DNA from: Komagataeibacter rhaeticus
Lineage (GTDB): Bacteria; Pseudomonadota; Alphaproteobacteria; Acetobacterales; Acetobacteraceae
DNA: 64,000 bases
Direction: 5' to 3'
Assembly (NCBI RefSeq): GCF_003207855.1
Contig: NZ_NKTZ01000002.1
Location: 62,001-126,000 of the forward strand
Shown piece after piece: positions 30,076-38,553 of this stretch. Within the stretch, counting starts at the first letter, position 1. Each line of letters begins with the position of its first letter. The position numbers were made by a program, and so were the translations under genes. The notes under the pieces are model-generated. The model was not told the origin of the DNA, searched no databases, and worked only from the letters and a program-made list of their open reading frames with translations.

Positions 30076-30375
30076 TCAGGCGACAGCGGCCTTCTTTTCC
30101 TGAACGCGCAGGATACGGCGCTTCACCGTCAGGGCTTCGGGCGTCAGCTTGCGGTTCGGGGTGGACAGCAGGAACGAATCCAGCCCGCCATTATGCTCGA
30201 CCGTGCGGATGCCGTTGGTGGTCATGCGCATGGGAACCGCGGCGCCCAGGATATCGGACAGCAGCGAGGTTTCCTGCAGGTTGGGCAGGAAACGGCGGCG
30301 GGACTTGTTGTTGGCGTGGCTGACGTTGTTGCCGGTCAGCACGCCCTTGCCTGTGATCTGGCAGCGGCGAGACAT
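30076..30375 (-). CDS. rpmB: 50S ribosomal protein L28
   Basis: Large-subunit protein L28 (99 residues). It has the family start [20 protein letters not shown] and the central [13 protein letters not shown]. The ATG at 30375 follows GAGG; the open extension to 30423 has no similarity. It is preceded by a good sigma-70 promoter at 30446-30474 and followed 200 bases later by fusA; that gap shows only GC-rich inverted sequence without a T-tract. Confidence 0.95.
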   Translation of the reverse strand: MSRRCQITGKGVLTGNNVSHANNKSRRRFLPNLQETSLLSDILGAAVPMRMTTNGIRTVEHNGGLDSFLLSTPNRKLTPEALTVKRRILRVQEKKAAVA

Positions 30376-30445
30376 TCTATCATCCTCGGGTATAACTGTG
30401 GCCGAGGCATAAATGCCCGGCAAGGATCATCTGGATTAGGCGCGG

Positions 30446-30474
30446 CTTATCGCCAAACCACCGCCAACAGTCAA
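30446..30474 (-). promoter_or_regulatory. Predicted sigma-70 promoter of rpmB
   Basis: On the minus strand TTGACT (30469-30474) and GATAAG (30446-30451) are separated by exactly 17 bases. The -35 box matches consensus at 5/6 and the -10 box at 4/6. Transcription would begin near 30439, giving a leader of about 64 bases to rpmB. Confidence 0.6.
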
Positions 30475-30557
30475 GATGCATAAGCATGATTCGGCATATT
30501 TTGTGGCGCAGGGGCGGGAAATGACCCTGATTTCCCCCTCCCCTGCCGCCCCGTGGT

Positions 30558-30824
30558 TCAGCCGGCCGCGTGGTCATGGTCGGGGTGGAGTTCACCCGCC
30601 TGCACGCTGTGCAGCGCGTTTTCCAGCATGCCCTGCATGGCCTCGCGCCCCATGGTGCGCGACAGCAGCCCAAGCGAGCCACCCAGCAGGGCGGAGGCTA
30701 TGGCCATGGGCGGCAGGTTCTCGCCCAGCATGTATTCGATGGCCTTGTCCACCACCGCGCCACAGTGGCTCAGTTCGGGGGGGATGGCCTCGCCGCCGGG
30801 GGGCGGGGTGTTGGTATCCGTCAT
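30558..30824 (-). CDS. Small hypothetical protein (88 aa)
   Basis: I do not recognise a family. The start at 30824 has AAGGAG upstream, which is strong support for translation. The N-terminus is Thr/Pro-rich (TDTNTPPPGG). The middle has a Gly/Ala/Leu-rich, mildly hydrophobic helix (MAIASALLGGSLGLLSR) that could be amphipathic, and the C-terminus is His-rich (HPDHDHAAG). A single Cys follows His (SHCGAVVDKA). It lies downstream of the ABC exporter in the same direction, about 100 bases away, and the two may be co-transcribed. Confidence 0.65.
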   Translation of the reverse strand: MTDTNTPPPGGEAIPPELSHCGAVVDKAIEYMLGENLPPMAIASALLGGSLGLLSRTMGREAMQGMLENALHSVQAGELHPDHDHAAG

Positions 30825-30922
30825 GTCACGGCTCCTTTTCGCGTTCCCTCTGATATGTACCGCCATGGCGCCGCTGACCAGTGCGGCGGGCACATGAAAC
30901 CTGTCACAAGCGCGCAGGCGGG

Positions 30923-32803
30923 TCAGGTGGCGGCGGCTTCCTCCTCCGCCTGCACGGCCCACATCTCGGCATACACGCCGCCACGGGCCAGCAGGGCGCG
31001 GTGGGTGCCGCGCTCGACAATGCGCCCCTGCCCCATCACAAGGATTTCATCCACGTCCACGATGGTGGACAGGCGGTGGGCGATGATCAGCGTGGTGCGG
31101 TTGGCCGCCACCGTATGCAGGGCGGACTGGATTTCCTGCTCGGTGCGGGTGTCGAGCGCGCTCGTGGCCTCGTCCAGCACCAGCACGCGCGGGTTCTTGA
31201 GGATGGTGCGCGCAATCGCCACGCGCTGCTTTTCCCCGCCCGACAGCTTGAGCCCGCGCTCACCCACACGGGTGGCGTAGCCTTCGGGCAGGCTCATGAT
31301 GAAATCATGGATGCAGGCCAGCCGCGCCGCCTGTTCGATCTCCGCCTGGCTGGCCCCCAGCCGCCCGTAGGCGATGTTGTAGCCAATCGTGTCGTTGAAC
31401 AGGATGGTGTCCTGCGGCACCACGCCCACGGCCCCGCGCAGCGCCGCCTGCGACAGGGTGCGGATGTCGTGCCCGTCCAGCATGATGCGCCCCGATGTCA
31501 CGTCATAGAAGCGGAACAGCAGCCGGCTGATGGTGGACTTGCCCGCCCCCGTGGGGCCGACAATGGCCACCCGGTGGCCCGCGGGGACATGGAAGCTGAC
31601 CCCGCGCAGGATCTCACGGTCAGGACGGTAGCTGAAATGCACGTTCTCGAAGCGGATGTCGGCGGCGGGCGCCTGGTCCAGCCGCGCGGGGATGCTGACG
31701 GCACCCGGCGCGTCGGTAATATCGGCCTGTTCGTCCATGAGCGCGAACATGTGCTCGAGATCCACCAGCGAGTTGCGCAGCGAGGTATAGACGCTGCCCA
31801 GGAAATTGAGCGGCATGTACAGCTGCATCAGATACGTATTGACCAGCACGAAATGCCCCACGGTCATCCGTCCTGCCTCCACATCCCGCCCGGCCATGAG
31901 CATGACGGCGATCAGGGCCACGGCGATGATCGCGGCCTGCCCGAAATTCAGCCCGTTGAGCGAGATCTGGGTGCGGATGGCGGCATGTTCGTAGCGGTGC
32001 TGGGCGTCCTCGTAACGCCTGCGCTCATGGTCTTCATTGCCGAAATACTTGACCGTCTCGTAATTGAGCAGGCTGTCCAGCGCCTTCCAACTGGCTTCGC
32101 TGTTGATCTCGTTCATCTGGCGCCGCAGCCCGATCCGCCATGACGTGAACTGGATGGTGAACAGCACGTACACCGCCACCGCCAGCAGCATCACCACGGC
32201 ATAGCGCCAGTCAAACAGCCGCCAGATGACGACAATGACCATCAGCGCCTCGATCAGGGTGGGGGCCACGTTGAACACCCCCACGCGCAGCAGGGTCTCG
32301 ATGGCCTCCGTCCCGCGCGCGATCGCCCGCGTAACACTGCCGGACTGCCGGTTCAGGTGGAATCGCAGGGAAAGCTGGTGCATGTGGGTAAAGCTGCGCA
32401 TGGCCGCAATCCGGCTTATGCGGTAGCGCAGCGGGGCGAACAGGGCGTCACGCAGTTCCCCCAGCCCCGCCGCCGCCATGCGCAGCAGGCCATAGGCCAC
32501 GATCAGCACAAGCGGCATCATGACCGCCCGGCCCGCCGCCGGCTGCAGCGCGTCGATTACGCGACTGTAGGCATAGGGCACGCCAATGGTGGCGACCTTG
32601 GCCGCCACCAGCAGCAGGCATACCCCCACCACGCGCAGGCGGGTACGGCTGTCATGCCGGGGCCACAGATAGGGCAGCAGGCCGCGCAGGGTGGCGGCGG
32701 CGGAACGTTCCGGCCTGTCGTGCCGGTTCTTGTCTGGAACAGCCATATGCACGGCATGGGGCATATGACGCGGGTCTTGCAACCCATATTCCCCGCCATC
32801 CAT
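30923..32803 (-). CDS. Atm1/HMT1-type ABC exporter (fused membrane and ATPase domains)
   Basis: A half-transporter ABC exporter of up to 626 residues. The membrane domain has about six helices between residues 55 and 330. The segment INSEASWKALDSLLNYETVK followed by YFGNEDHE is the signature of the Atm1/ABCB7 group, which exports glutathione- or sulfur-containing compounds linked to Fe-S metabolism or metal detoxification. The ATPase has Walker A GPTGAGKST, signature LSGGEKQRVAIAR and Walker B VLVLDEATSALD. The start is unsure: no ATG among those at 32803, 32764 and 32746 has a clear ribosome site. The SUF operon in the same window is consistent with the role but not adjacent. Confidence 0.88.
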   Translation of the reverse strand: MDGGEYGLQDPRHMPHAVHMAVPDKNRHDRPERSAAATLRGLLPYLWPRHDSRTRLRVVGVCLLLVAAKVATIGVPYAYSRVIDALQPAAGRAVMMPLVLIVAYGLLRMAAAGLGELRDALFAPLRYRISRIAAMRSFTHMHQLSLRFHLNRQSGSVTRAIARGTEAIETLLRVGVFNVAPTLIEALMVIVVIWRLFDWRYAVVMLLAVAVYVLFTIQFTSWRIGLRRQMNEINSEASWKALDSLLNYETVKYFGNEDHERRRYEDAQHRYEHAAIRTQISLNGLNFGQAAIIAVALIAVMLMAGRDVEAGRMTVGHFVLVNTYLMQLYMPLNFLGSVYTSLRNSLVDLEHMFALMDEQADITDAPGAVSIPARLDQAPAADIRFENVHFSYRPDREILRGVSFHVPAGHRVAIVGPTGAGKSTISRLLFRFYDVTSGRIMLDGHDIRTLSQAALRGAVGVVPQDTILFNDTIGYNIAYGRLGASQAEIEQAARLACIHDFIMSLPEGYATRVGERGLKLSGGEKQRVAIARTILKNPRVLVLDEATSALDTRTEQEIQSALHTVAANRTTLIIAHRLSTIVDVDEILVMGQGRIVERGTHRALLARGGVYAEMWAVQAEEEAAAT

Positions 32804-32875
32804 CAGGCGGTCTAGGATTGTCAGCCCCGGGACCAGCCGGTATGCCAGCCTTGGCCCGAAGCACAGGGATGGAAC

Positions 32876-33727
32876 ATGTCAGAGCGCCTCGAAGGTTTTT
32901 TTCGTCATATCGCCGCGTGCAACACGGCGGTGCTGCCCGGCGGGCGGCTGGAGTTCCGGCTGGGTGACCAGAGTGCCGGCTGGGTTCAGCCCGCCCTGCT
33001 GCCGGTCCTGCTGAAGCATGGCATGACCCATGCGGGCAACAGCGTGACCCTGCCCGATCCCGCGCGGCTGGAACAGATAGGCGAAGCCATGGCGCGGGAG
33101 GGCGTGTACCGCTCCCACCACGAACCGTTCGATGTCTGGACCGACATGGCCCGCCCGCCCGTGGCCCGCATCGACCGGGGCGCGCTGCCACTGTTCGGGC
33201 TTATGGCGGCGGGAGTGCACCTGAACGGCCTTGTGCGCGGGGCGGACGGGCTGCACCTGTGGATTGCCCGGCGGTCCATGACCAAGCGGCTGGACCCGGG
33301 CAAGCTGGACCATCTGGTGGCAGGCGGCATCCCGGCCGGGCATACGGCGGCCCAGGCACTGGTCAAGGAAGCGGCGGAGGAAGCCAGCCTGCCCCCCGAA
33401 CTGGTGCGCACCGCCCGCCCCACGGCCGACATCCGCTACGCGCTGGACCGGCCGGAAGGGCTGCGCCGCGACGTGCTGCACTGTTTCGAACTGGACCTGC
33501 CACCTGATTTCGTGCCCGTCCCGGCGGATGGGGAAGTGGAGGAATTCCGCCTCATCCCCCTGCATGAAGCCTATGTTCTTGTGCGCGATACCGATGCGTT
33601 CAAGTTCAATGTCAACCTTGTGCTGATTGATCTGTTCCTGCGCACGGGCATGATTGATGAACACAGCCCCGCAGGCCAACGCCTGCGCCAGGGCCTGACC
33701 GGCTGGCACGCCCCGGTCACTTCCTGA
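32876..33727 (+). CDS. Nudix hydrolase with N-terminal DUF4743 (Tnr3-like)
   Basis: A 283-residue protein. The first 110 residues resemble the DUF4743 domain found before Nudix domains in Tnr3-like proteins. The Nudix domain follows, with box GGIPAGHTAAQALVKEAAEE, where the usual first Glu is His and the Arg is Lys; the metal-binding EAAEE is kept. Relatives act on oxidised thiamine diphosphate or related nucleotides, but the substrate here is unproven. It is divergent from the ABC exporter and 31 bases upstream of oligopeptidase B. Confidence 0.82.
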   Translation: MSERLEGFFRHIAACNTAVLPGGRLEFRLGDQSAGWVQPALLPVLLKHGMTHAGNSVTLPDPARLEQIGEAMAREGVYRSHHEPFDVWTDMARPPVARIDRGALPLFGLMAAGVHLNGLVRGADGLHLWIARRSMTKRLDPGKLDHLVAGGIPAGHTAAQALVKEAAEEASLPPELVRTARPTADIRYALDRPEGLRRDVLHCFELDLPPDFVPVPADGEVEEFRLIPLHEAYVLVRDTDAFKFNVNLVLIDLFLRTGMIDEHSPAGQRLRQGLTGWHAPVTS

Positions 33728-33758
33728 AACCAGCAAAGCCGCCCCGCGCAAGGACCCC

Positions 33759-35840
33759 GTGATGACCTGCCCCCCCAAGCCCCGCAAGATCCCCCACACC
33801 ATCACGCAGCTTGGCCGCACCCGCCACGATGACTATGCGTGGATGAAGGATGACAACTGGCAGAACGTCCTGCGCGACCCGGCCCTGCTCCGCCCCGAGA
33901 TTGCCGAACACCTGCGTGCCGAGAACGCCTATACCCACGCCGTCCTGTCCGGCACCGAGGCATTGCAGGACCAGCTCATGGCCGAAATGAAGGGCCGCAT
34001 GCAGCTGGACGACACCTATCCCGCCCTGCCGCACGGCCCGTTTTTTTACCAGACCAGCTACAGCGCGGGGGCGCAGTACCCGCTCTACAGACGCTACCCC
34101 GCCGGCAATGCGCAGGCCGTGCAGGTGCTGCTGGACGTGAACGACGCCGCACGGGGGCACGACTATTACGCCGTTGCCGCCGCCACCCACAGCCCCGACC
34201 ACACCCTGTTCGCCCATGCGGAGGACACCCAGGGGTCCGAGATCTACCGCATCCGCATCCGGCATCTGGATGGCCAGTCTACCATCATCCCGACCGTGGA
34301 CAACTGCAGCGGCGCGTTCGTCTTCTCCCCCGACAGCCGGTTCCTGTTCTGGGTCTGGCGCGACGAACATGGCCGTCCCGCGCGCGTCTACCGCCGCCGG
34401 ATCGGGGAAGAGGCCGACACGCTAGTCTATGAAGAACCCGATCCCGGCTTTTTCGTGGGCGTGGAGGCCACGCGCTCGGGCGGGTGGATCATCATTTCCA
34501 CCGGCAACCATGATACTTCGGAAGCCTGGCTGGTGCCCGGCCATGACCCGCAGGCCCCCCCCGTCTGCGCGACACCGCGCCAGAGCGGGCTGATATACGG
34601 CCTGCACCATCAGGGCAGCCGCTTCATCATCCTGACCAATGCGGATGGCGCGGATGATTTCAGGCTCATGGAGGCCCCCGACACCGCGCCCGAACGGGCG
34701 AACTGGCGTGACCTCGTGCCCCATGAACCCGGACGCTACATAACCGACTGCATGGTATGGTCCGGCCATATCGCATGGCGCGAACGGCGCGACGCCAATA
34801 CCCGCATCATCATCCGCGACCATGCAGGCGGCATCCGGGCACTGGAACCCACCGAGGCCGCCTATGACCTGACCCTGAGCGGCGGGTATGAATACGACAC
34901 GACCGAACTGCGCTATGTCTACCAGTCCCCCACCACGCCGCGACAGTGGCATGCGCGCGACATGGTGACGGGAGCGGACCAACTGCTCAAGCAGCAGGAA
35001 GTGCCCTCGGGCCATGACCCCGCGCAGTACCGCTGCTGGCGGCTCATGGCCACCGCGCCCGATGGGGAACAGGTGCCGGTAACCGTGCTGGGCCGCCATG
35101 ATACGCCGATTGACGGGTCCGCCCCGCTGCTGCTGTACGGTTATGGCGCCTATGGCCATGCCATTGATCCCGTCTTTTCCACCCGCGCGCTCAGCCTGGT
35201 GGACCGGGGCTGGTTCCATGCCATTGCCCATGTGCGTGGCGGGTCGGAAAAGGGATGGAACTGGTTCCTGGGCGGGCGTGGGCGCAACAAGCCCAACACG
35301 TTCACCGATTTCATCGCCTGCGCCACGACGCTGGCCGATGCAGGCTTCGGCGCGTCCGGCCGCATCGTGGCCGATGGGCGCTCGGCGGGGGGCATGGTCA
35401 TGGGGGCAATCGCCAACATGCGGCCTGACCTGTTTGCCGGAATCGTGGCGGTGGTGCCGTTTGTCGATGAACTCAACACCATGTCCGACGCGTCCCTGCC
35501 CCTTACCCCGCCGGAATGGCCCGAATGGGGCAACCCGCTGGAAGACGCGCAGGCCTATGACCTGATTGCCAGCTACGCCGCCTATGAGCAGGTCGGCCCC
35601 CGCGCCTATCCCGCCATACTGGCCATGGGTGGGCTGACCGACCCGCGCGTCACCTACTGGGAACCGGCAAAATGGGTGGCCCGCCTGCGTGACCACAACC
35701 GTTCGGACCGGCCCATCATGCTGCGCACCAACATGGAAGCGGGCCACCGGGGCGCAACGGGGCGCTTCGATTCACTGAAAGAAGCGGCACTGATCCACGC
35801 TTTTGCCCTGTGGGCCGTTGAAACGGCACCGCCAAAATAG
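33759..35840 (+). CDS. ptrB: Oligopeptidase B (prolyl oligopeptidase family, S9A)
   Basis: Serine peptidase that cleaves short peptides after basic residues. The N-terminal beta-propeller (about 70-420) precedes an alpha/beta-hydrolase domain. The triad is Ser542 (DGRSAGGMVMG), Asp628 (LTDPRVTYWEPAKW) and His663 (EAGHRGATGRF). The length of 693 residues is normal, and no signal peptide is seen, so it is cytoplasmic. AAGGA precedes tandem ATG codons at 33759 and 33762. It follows the Nudix gene by 31 bases. Confidence 0.94.
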   Translation: MMTCPPKPRKIPHTITQLGRTRHDDYAWMKDDNWQNVLRDPALLRPEIAEHLRAENAYTHAVLSGTEALQDQLMAEMKGRMQLDDTYPALPHGPFFYQTSYSAGAQYPLYRRYPAGNAQAVQVLLDVNDAARGHDYYAVAAATHSPDHTLFAHAEDTQGSEIYRIRIRHLDGQSTIIPTVDNCSGAFVFSPDSRFLFWVWRDEHGRPARVYRRRIGEEADTLVYEEPDPGFFVGVEATRSGGWIIISTGNHDTSEAWLVPGHDPQAPPVCATPRQSGLIYGLHHQGSRFIILTNADGADDFRLMEAPDTAPERANWRDLVPHEPGRYITDCMVWSGHIAWRERRDANTRIIIRDHAGGIRALEPTEAAYDLTLSGGYEYDTTELRYVYQSPTTPRQWHARDMVTGADQLLKQQEVPSGHDPAQYRCWRLMATAPDGEQVPVTVLGRHDTPIDGSAPLLLYGYGAYGHAIDPVFSTRALSLVDRGWFHAIAHVRGGSEKGWNWFLGGRGRNKPNTFTDFIACATTLADAGFGASGRIVADGRSAGGMVMGAIANMRPDLFAGIVAVVPFVDELNTMSDASLPLTPPEWPEWGNPLEDAQAYDLIASYAAYEQVGPRAYPAILAMGGLTDPRVTYWEPAKWVARLRDHNRSDRPIMLRTNMEAGHRGATGRFDSLKEAALIHAFALWAVETAPPK

Positions 35841-35918
35841 GAAGACTATCCCAGTGGGCACGATTGCGTGAAGACCGGCCCGCCGACAGAACAGAGCCAG
35901 CTTTCCAGAGGAACGATC

Positions 35919-37067
35919 ATGAAAGACCCCCACAACGCGGATCAGGATCGCATGCCCGCGCCCGGGGTGGAGGTGGAAGCGGAAACGGTCTCCACAATGC
36001 GGATCTTCCGCTCGTTCAGCGAGACACAGCGCACCCAGCGCGTGGCGCGCGCCCTGCTGGCGCTGTTTTTCGTGCTGCTGGCACTCTATACCGTGCGTGG
36101 CTTCCTGCCATCGCTGATATGGGGGTGCATCTTCGCCATCGCCTCCTGGCCGCTTTATGCGCGTGCACGCCAGCGGTGGCCCTCACGCGCGCACCAGGCC
36201 ATGCTGCCGGTCGCCTTCACCCTGGCCATTGCCCTGATCTTCCTTGGCCCGCTGGCGCTGTTCGGCCTGGAAGCCGGGCGGGAGGCCGAAGGCGTGCTCC
36301 GGCTGCTCAATGATGCCCGGCATTCCGGCATTCCGGTGCCCCCCTGGATCAGCCGCCTGCCCTATGGCCAGCAGACGATCGAAACATGGTGGAACGACCA
36401 CCTGAAGGACCCGGCAGACATTTCGGCCCTGCTCGGCTCGATGAATATCGGCCAGGGCATGAAGGTCACCCAGCAGCTCGGCTCACAGGTGCTGCATCGG
36501 GGCCTGCTGTTCATCTTTGCCATCCTGACCCTGTTCTTCCTGCTCAAGGACGGGGATGCGGTCATCCGCCAGTCGCTCAATGTCTCACGCCGGGCCTTTG
36601 GCAAGCGCGGGGAACGGATTGCGCTGCAGATGATCGCCTCCGTCCACGGCTCGGTCTCGGGGCTGGTGCTGGTGGGCATTGGCGAAGGCATGCTGATGGG
36701 CCTTGCCTATCTGGTGGCGGGCGCCCCGCATCCCTTCCTGTTCGGGGTGATCACGGCCATTGCCGCCATGATTCCCTTCTGCGCGCTGATTGCCATTGGC
36801 GCCGTGGCCCTGCTGCTGCTGGTCAATACCGGCGCGGTACTGACGGCGGTGGCCATTGTCCTGTTCGGGCTGGCGGTGATTTTCCTGGCGGACCACCTGG
36901 TGCGTCCCGCCCTGATCGGCGGCACGACGCAGCTGCCCTTCCTGTGGGTGCTGATGGGCATTCTGGGCGGGGCGGAAAGCTGGAGCCTGCTGGGGCTGTT
37001 TGTCGGCCCTGCCATCATGGCCGTGCTGCACATGCTGTGGCTGAACTGGAGCCGGGCACGCTACTGA
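35919..37067 (+). CDS. AI-2E/PerM family transporter
   Basis: Polytopic membrane protein of 382 residues. After a hydrophilic, acidic N-terminus of about 45 residues come two helices, a soluble insert (about 110-200) and then five or six helices, as in the YdiK/PerM group. The typical C-terminal run HLVRPALIGGTTQLPFLWVL is clear. Members include the E. coli TqsA exporter, but most have unknown substrates. The ATG at 35919 has AGAGGA upstream; the ATG at 35868 lacks a site. It lies 78 bases after ptrB. Confidence 0.88.
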   Translation: MKDPHNADQDRMPAPGVEVEAETVSTMRIFRSFSETQRTQRVARALLALFFVLLALYTVRGFLPSLIWGCIFAIASWPLYARARQRWPSRAHQAMLPVAFTLAIALIFLGPLALFGLEAGREAEGVLRLLNDARHSGIPVPPWISRLPYGQQTIETWWNDHLKDPADISALLGSMNIGQGMKVTQQLGSQVLHRGLLFIFAILTLFFLLKDGDAVIRQSLNVSRRAFGKRGERIALQMIASVHGSVSGLVLVGIGEGMLMGLAYLVAGAPHPFLFGVITAIAAMIPFCALIAIGAVALLLLVNTGAVLTAVAIVLFGLAVIFLADHLVRPALIGGTTQLPFLWVLMGILGGAESWSLLGLFVGPAIMAVLHMLWLNWSRARY

Positions 37068-37118
37068 CGCGTGCCCATGGGGCCGGAACCGCAACCGGCC
37101 GCCCACCCAGGCACATAA

Positions 37119-37147
37119 ACAAAAAAAGCATCCCTTTCAGGATGCCT
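37119..37147 (-). terminator. Intrinsic terminator after tRNA-Pro
   Basis: On the minus strand GGCATCC pairs with GGATGC around TGAAAG and is followed by seven or eight T residues. It lies about 45 bases past the mature 3' end of tRNA-Pro and also separates it from the convergent transporter gene. Confidence 0.88.
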
Positions 37148-37188
37148 TGACTGTTTCCTTACGGAAAATTCTATCGCAGACAGGGATA

Positions 37189-37262
37189 TCGGGCAGGCGG
37201 GATTCGAACCCACGACCCCCAGTCCCCCAGACTGATGCGCTACCAGGCTGCGCTACTGCCCG
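37189..37262 (-). tRNA. tRNA-Pro(GGG)
   Basis: A 74-base cloverleaf with acceptor CGGGCAG pairing with CTGCCCG, anticodon stem CAGTC/GACTG and anticodon GGG, and GGTTCGAATCC in the T-arm. CCA is not encoded: the gene ends at the discriminator A followed by TAT, unlike the other three tRNAs here. A 12-bp perfect inverted repeat (37173-37184 and 37263-37274) flanks the gene. Confidence 0.94.
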
Positions 37263-37363
37263 CCTGTCTGCGATGGGCAGGGTGTAGCAGCCACCGGGGG
37301 GGACCGCAAGGGATGTTCTGACCAAAAATGAAAAAAAACCGTCTGGTCAGAGCGGCACCATTT

Positions 37364-38134
37364 TCAGACCGGCACCATTTCACGCAGGGCCTGCAGTTCC
37401 ACCAGCACGCCGCGCAGGCTGTCACGCAGCACCGCGTTTTCCGCCTGCAGGCGTTCAAGCTCGATCATGACAAGCTGCTCAAGCGGGGGTTCCGCGTCTT
37501 CGTTGTCCGCCATGTCCGCCTGCACGGGCATGATGGCTGCGGGACGACTGGCCGGCTCCGTCCCCGCCGCCGCTTCGTCGCCAGCAGCGGGCCGTGCTGC
37601 GGCAGGGACAGAAGCCACGTCTTCCGCCGCGACAGGAGCGGGCACAACTTCCGTCACGGCTGTAACCTGTTCCACGACCAGCATGGGGGCCGCCACGGCC
37701 GGGATCTCCACCTGTAGTGGCGCAGCCGGGGCCTCATGCGGCGGGACAGGCGGCAGCATGCCAGCAGGCGGGATGGCATCACACGACCCGGATTCCACTG
37801 CCGGGATTACAGCCTCAAGCGTCGGGGCCGACGAGAGTGTGCTGTTGGCAAGCTGGCTGCGGGCAAGCTCCGCCTGGGCCTGCGCAAGGGAGAGCTTCTT
37901 GACGTAAAGCAGGTTGGCTATCTGACGCAGCACCGCGATATCGTGCGCGCGGTAGGAACGCCGCCCCCCCGGCCCACGCAGCGGGCGCAACTGTGGAAAA
38001 CGCGCTTCCCACATACGCATGACATGCTGCGCCAGCCCCAGTTCGCGCGCGACTTCATAGATCGGCAGCGTATCGGGTTCCGGATACGCCACCCCGGCGG
38101 GCATGGTCCCTTCCGGATGATCCTGCATGCTCAT
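37364..38134 (-). CDS. MerR-family transcriptional regulator
   Basis: A 256-residue regulator. Residues about 22-90 form a MerR-type winged HTH ([20 protein letters not shown], then [15 protein letters not shown]). Then comes a linker of roughly 110 residues very rich in Ala, Pro and Val, and a C-terminal coiled coil ([23 protein letters not shown]). The metal-binding cysteines of metal-sensing MerR proteins are absent. It begins inside the last codons of ihfA (4-bp overlap), a linkage common in alphaproteobacteria. Its targets are unknown. Confidence 0.88.
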   Translation of the reverse strand: MSMQDHPEGTMPAGVAYPEPDTLPIYEVARELGLAQHVMRMWEARFPQLRPLRGPGGRRSYRAHDIAVLRQIANLLYVKKLSLAQAQAELARSQLANSTLSSAPTLEAVIPAVESGSCDAIPPAGMLPPVPPHEAPAAPLQVEIPAVAAPMLVVEQVTAVTEVVPAPVAAEDVASVPAAARPAAGDEAAAGTEPASRPAAIMPVQADMADNEDAEPPLEQLVMIELERLQAENAVLRDSLRGVLVELQALREMVPV

Positions 38135-38454
38135 TCGTCATCTCCTTCCGGCAGGTTTTCCCCGCCGGCCTGTCCATTGACATGGGCACGAAGCAGCTGA
38201 CTGGGCCGGAAAACCAGAACGGAGCGCGGAAGAATCGGCACCTCCACGCCCGTCTTGGGATTCCGCCCCGTCCGCTGCCCCTTCTGCCGGACAGAAAAGG
38301 TGCCGAATCCGCTAATTTTCAGGGTATCGCCGGTTTCAAGTGTCCGTACCATCCGCTCCAGAATATCTTCCAGAATATCGGCGGATTCATGGCGGGACAG
38401 GCCGACCTGATCATATATCTGTTCTGCCAGAGTGGCGCGCGTCACGGTGCTCAT
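38131..38454 (-). CDS. ihfA: Integration host factor subunit alpha
   Basis: DNA-bending nucleoid protein that pairs with IHF-beta. The 107-residue protein has the HU/IHF fold: [20 protein letters not shown] at the N-terminus, signature [21 protein letters not shown] and arm tip IPRS-like [12 protein letters not shown]. The C-terminal acidic tail [11 protein letters not shown] overlaps the next gene. I chose the second ATG (38454); an ATG two codons earlier is equally possible. It lies downstream of fabH. Confidence 0.93.
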   Translation of the reverse strand: MSTVTRATLAEQIYDQVGLSRHESADILEDILERMVRTLETGDTLKISGFGTFSVRQKGQRTGRNPKTGVEVPILPRSVLVFRPSQLLRAHVNGQAGGENLPEGDDE

Positions 38455-38553
38455 GCACAAACGTTATGCATGCCCGCCCGCAACGTCAATTGAATGTGGC
38501 AAAACGGCAGGCAGATTATTGCCCACCCTTTTCAATGTGGTACCGAAACGACA

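Noticed and set aside
27836-30103. Long open reading on the plus strand (about 755 codons) opposite fusA and rpmB
   Set aside because: It is antisense to well-identified fusA, rich in Arg/His/Gln/Val with no domain resemblance, and its phase mirrors codon bias of the real gene. Typical shadow in GC-rich DNA.
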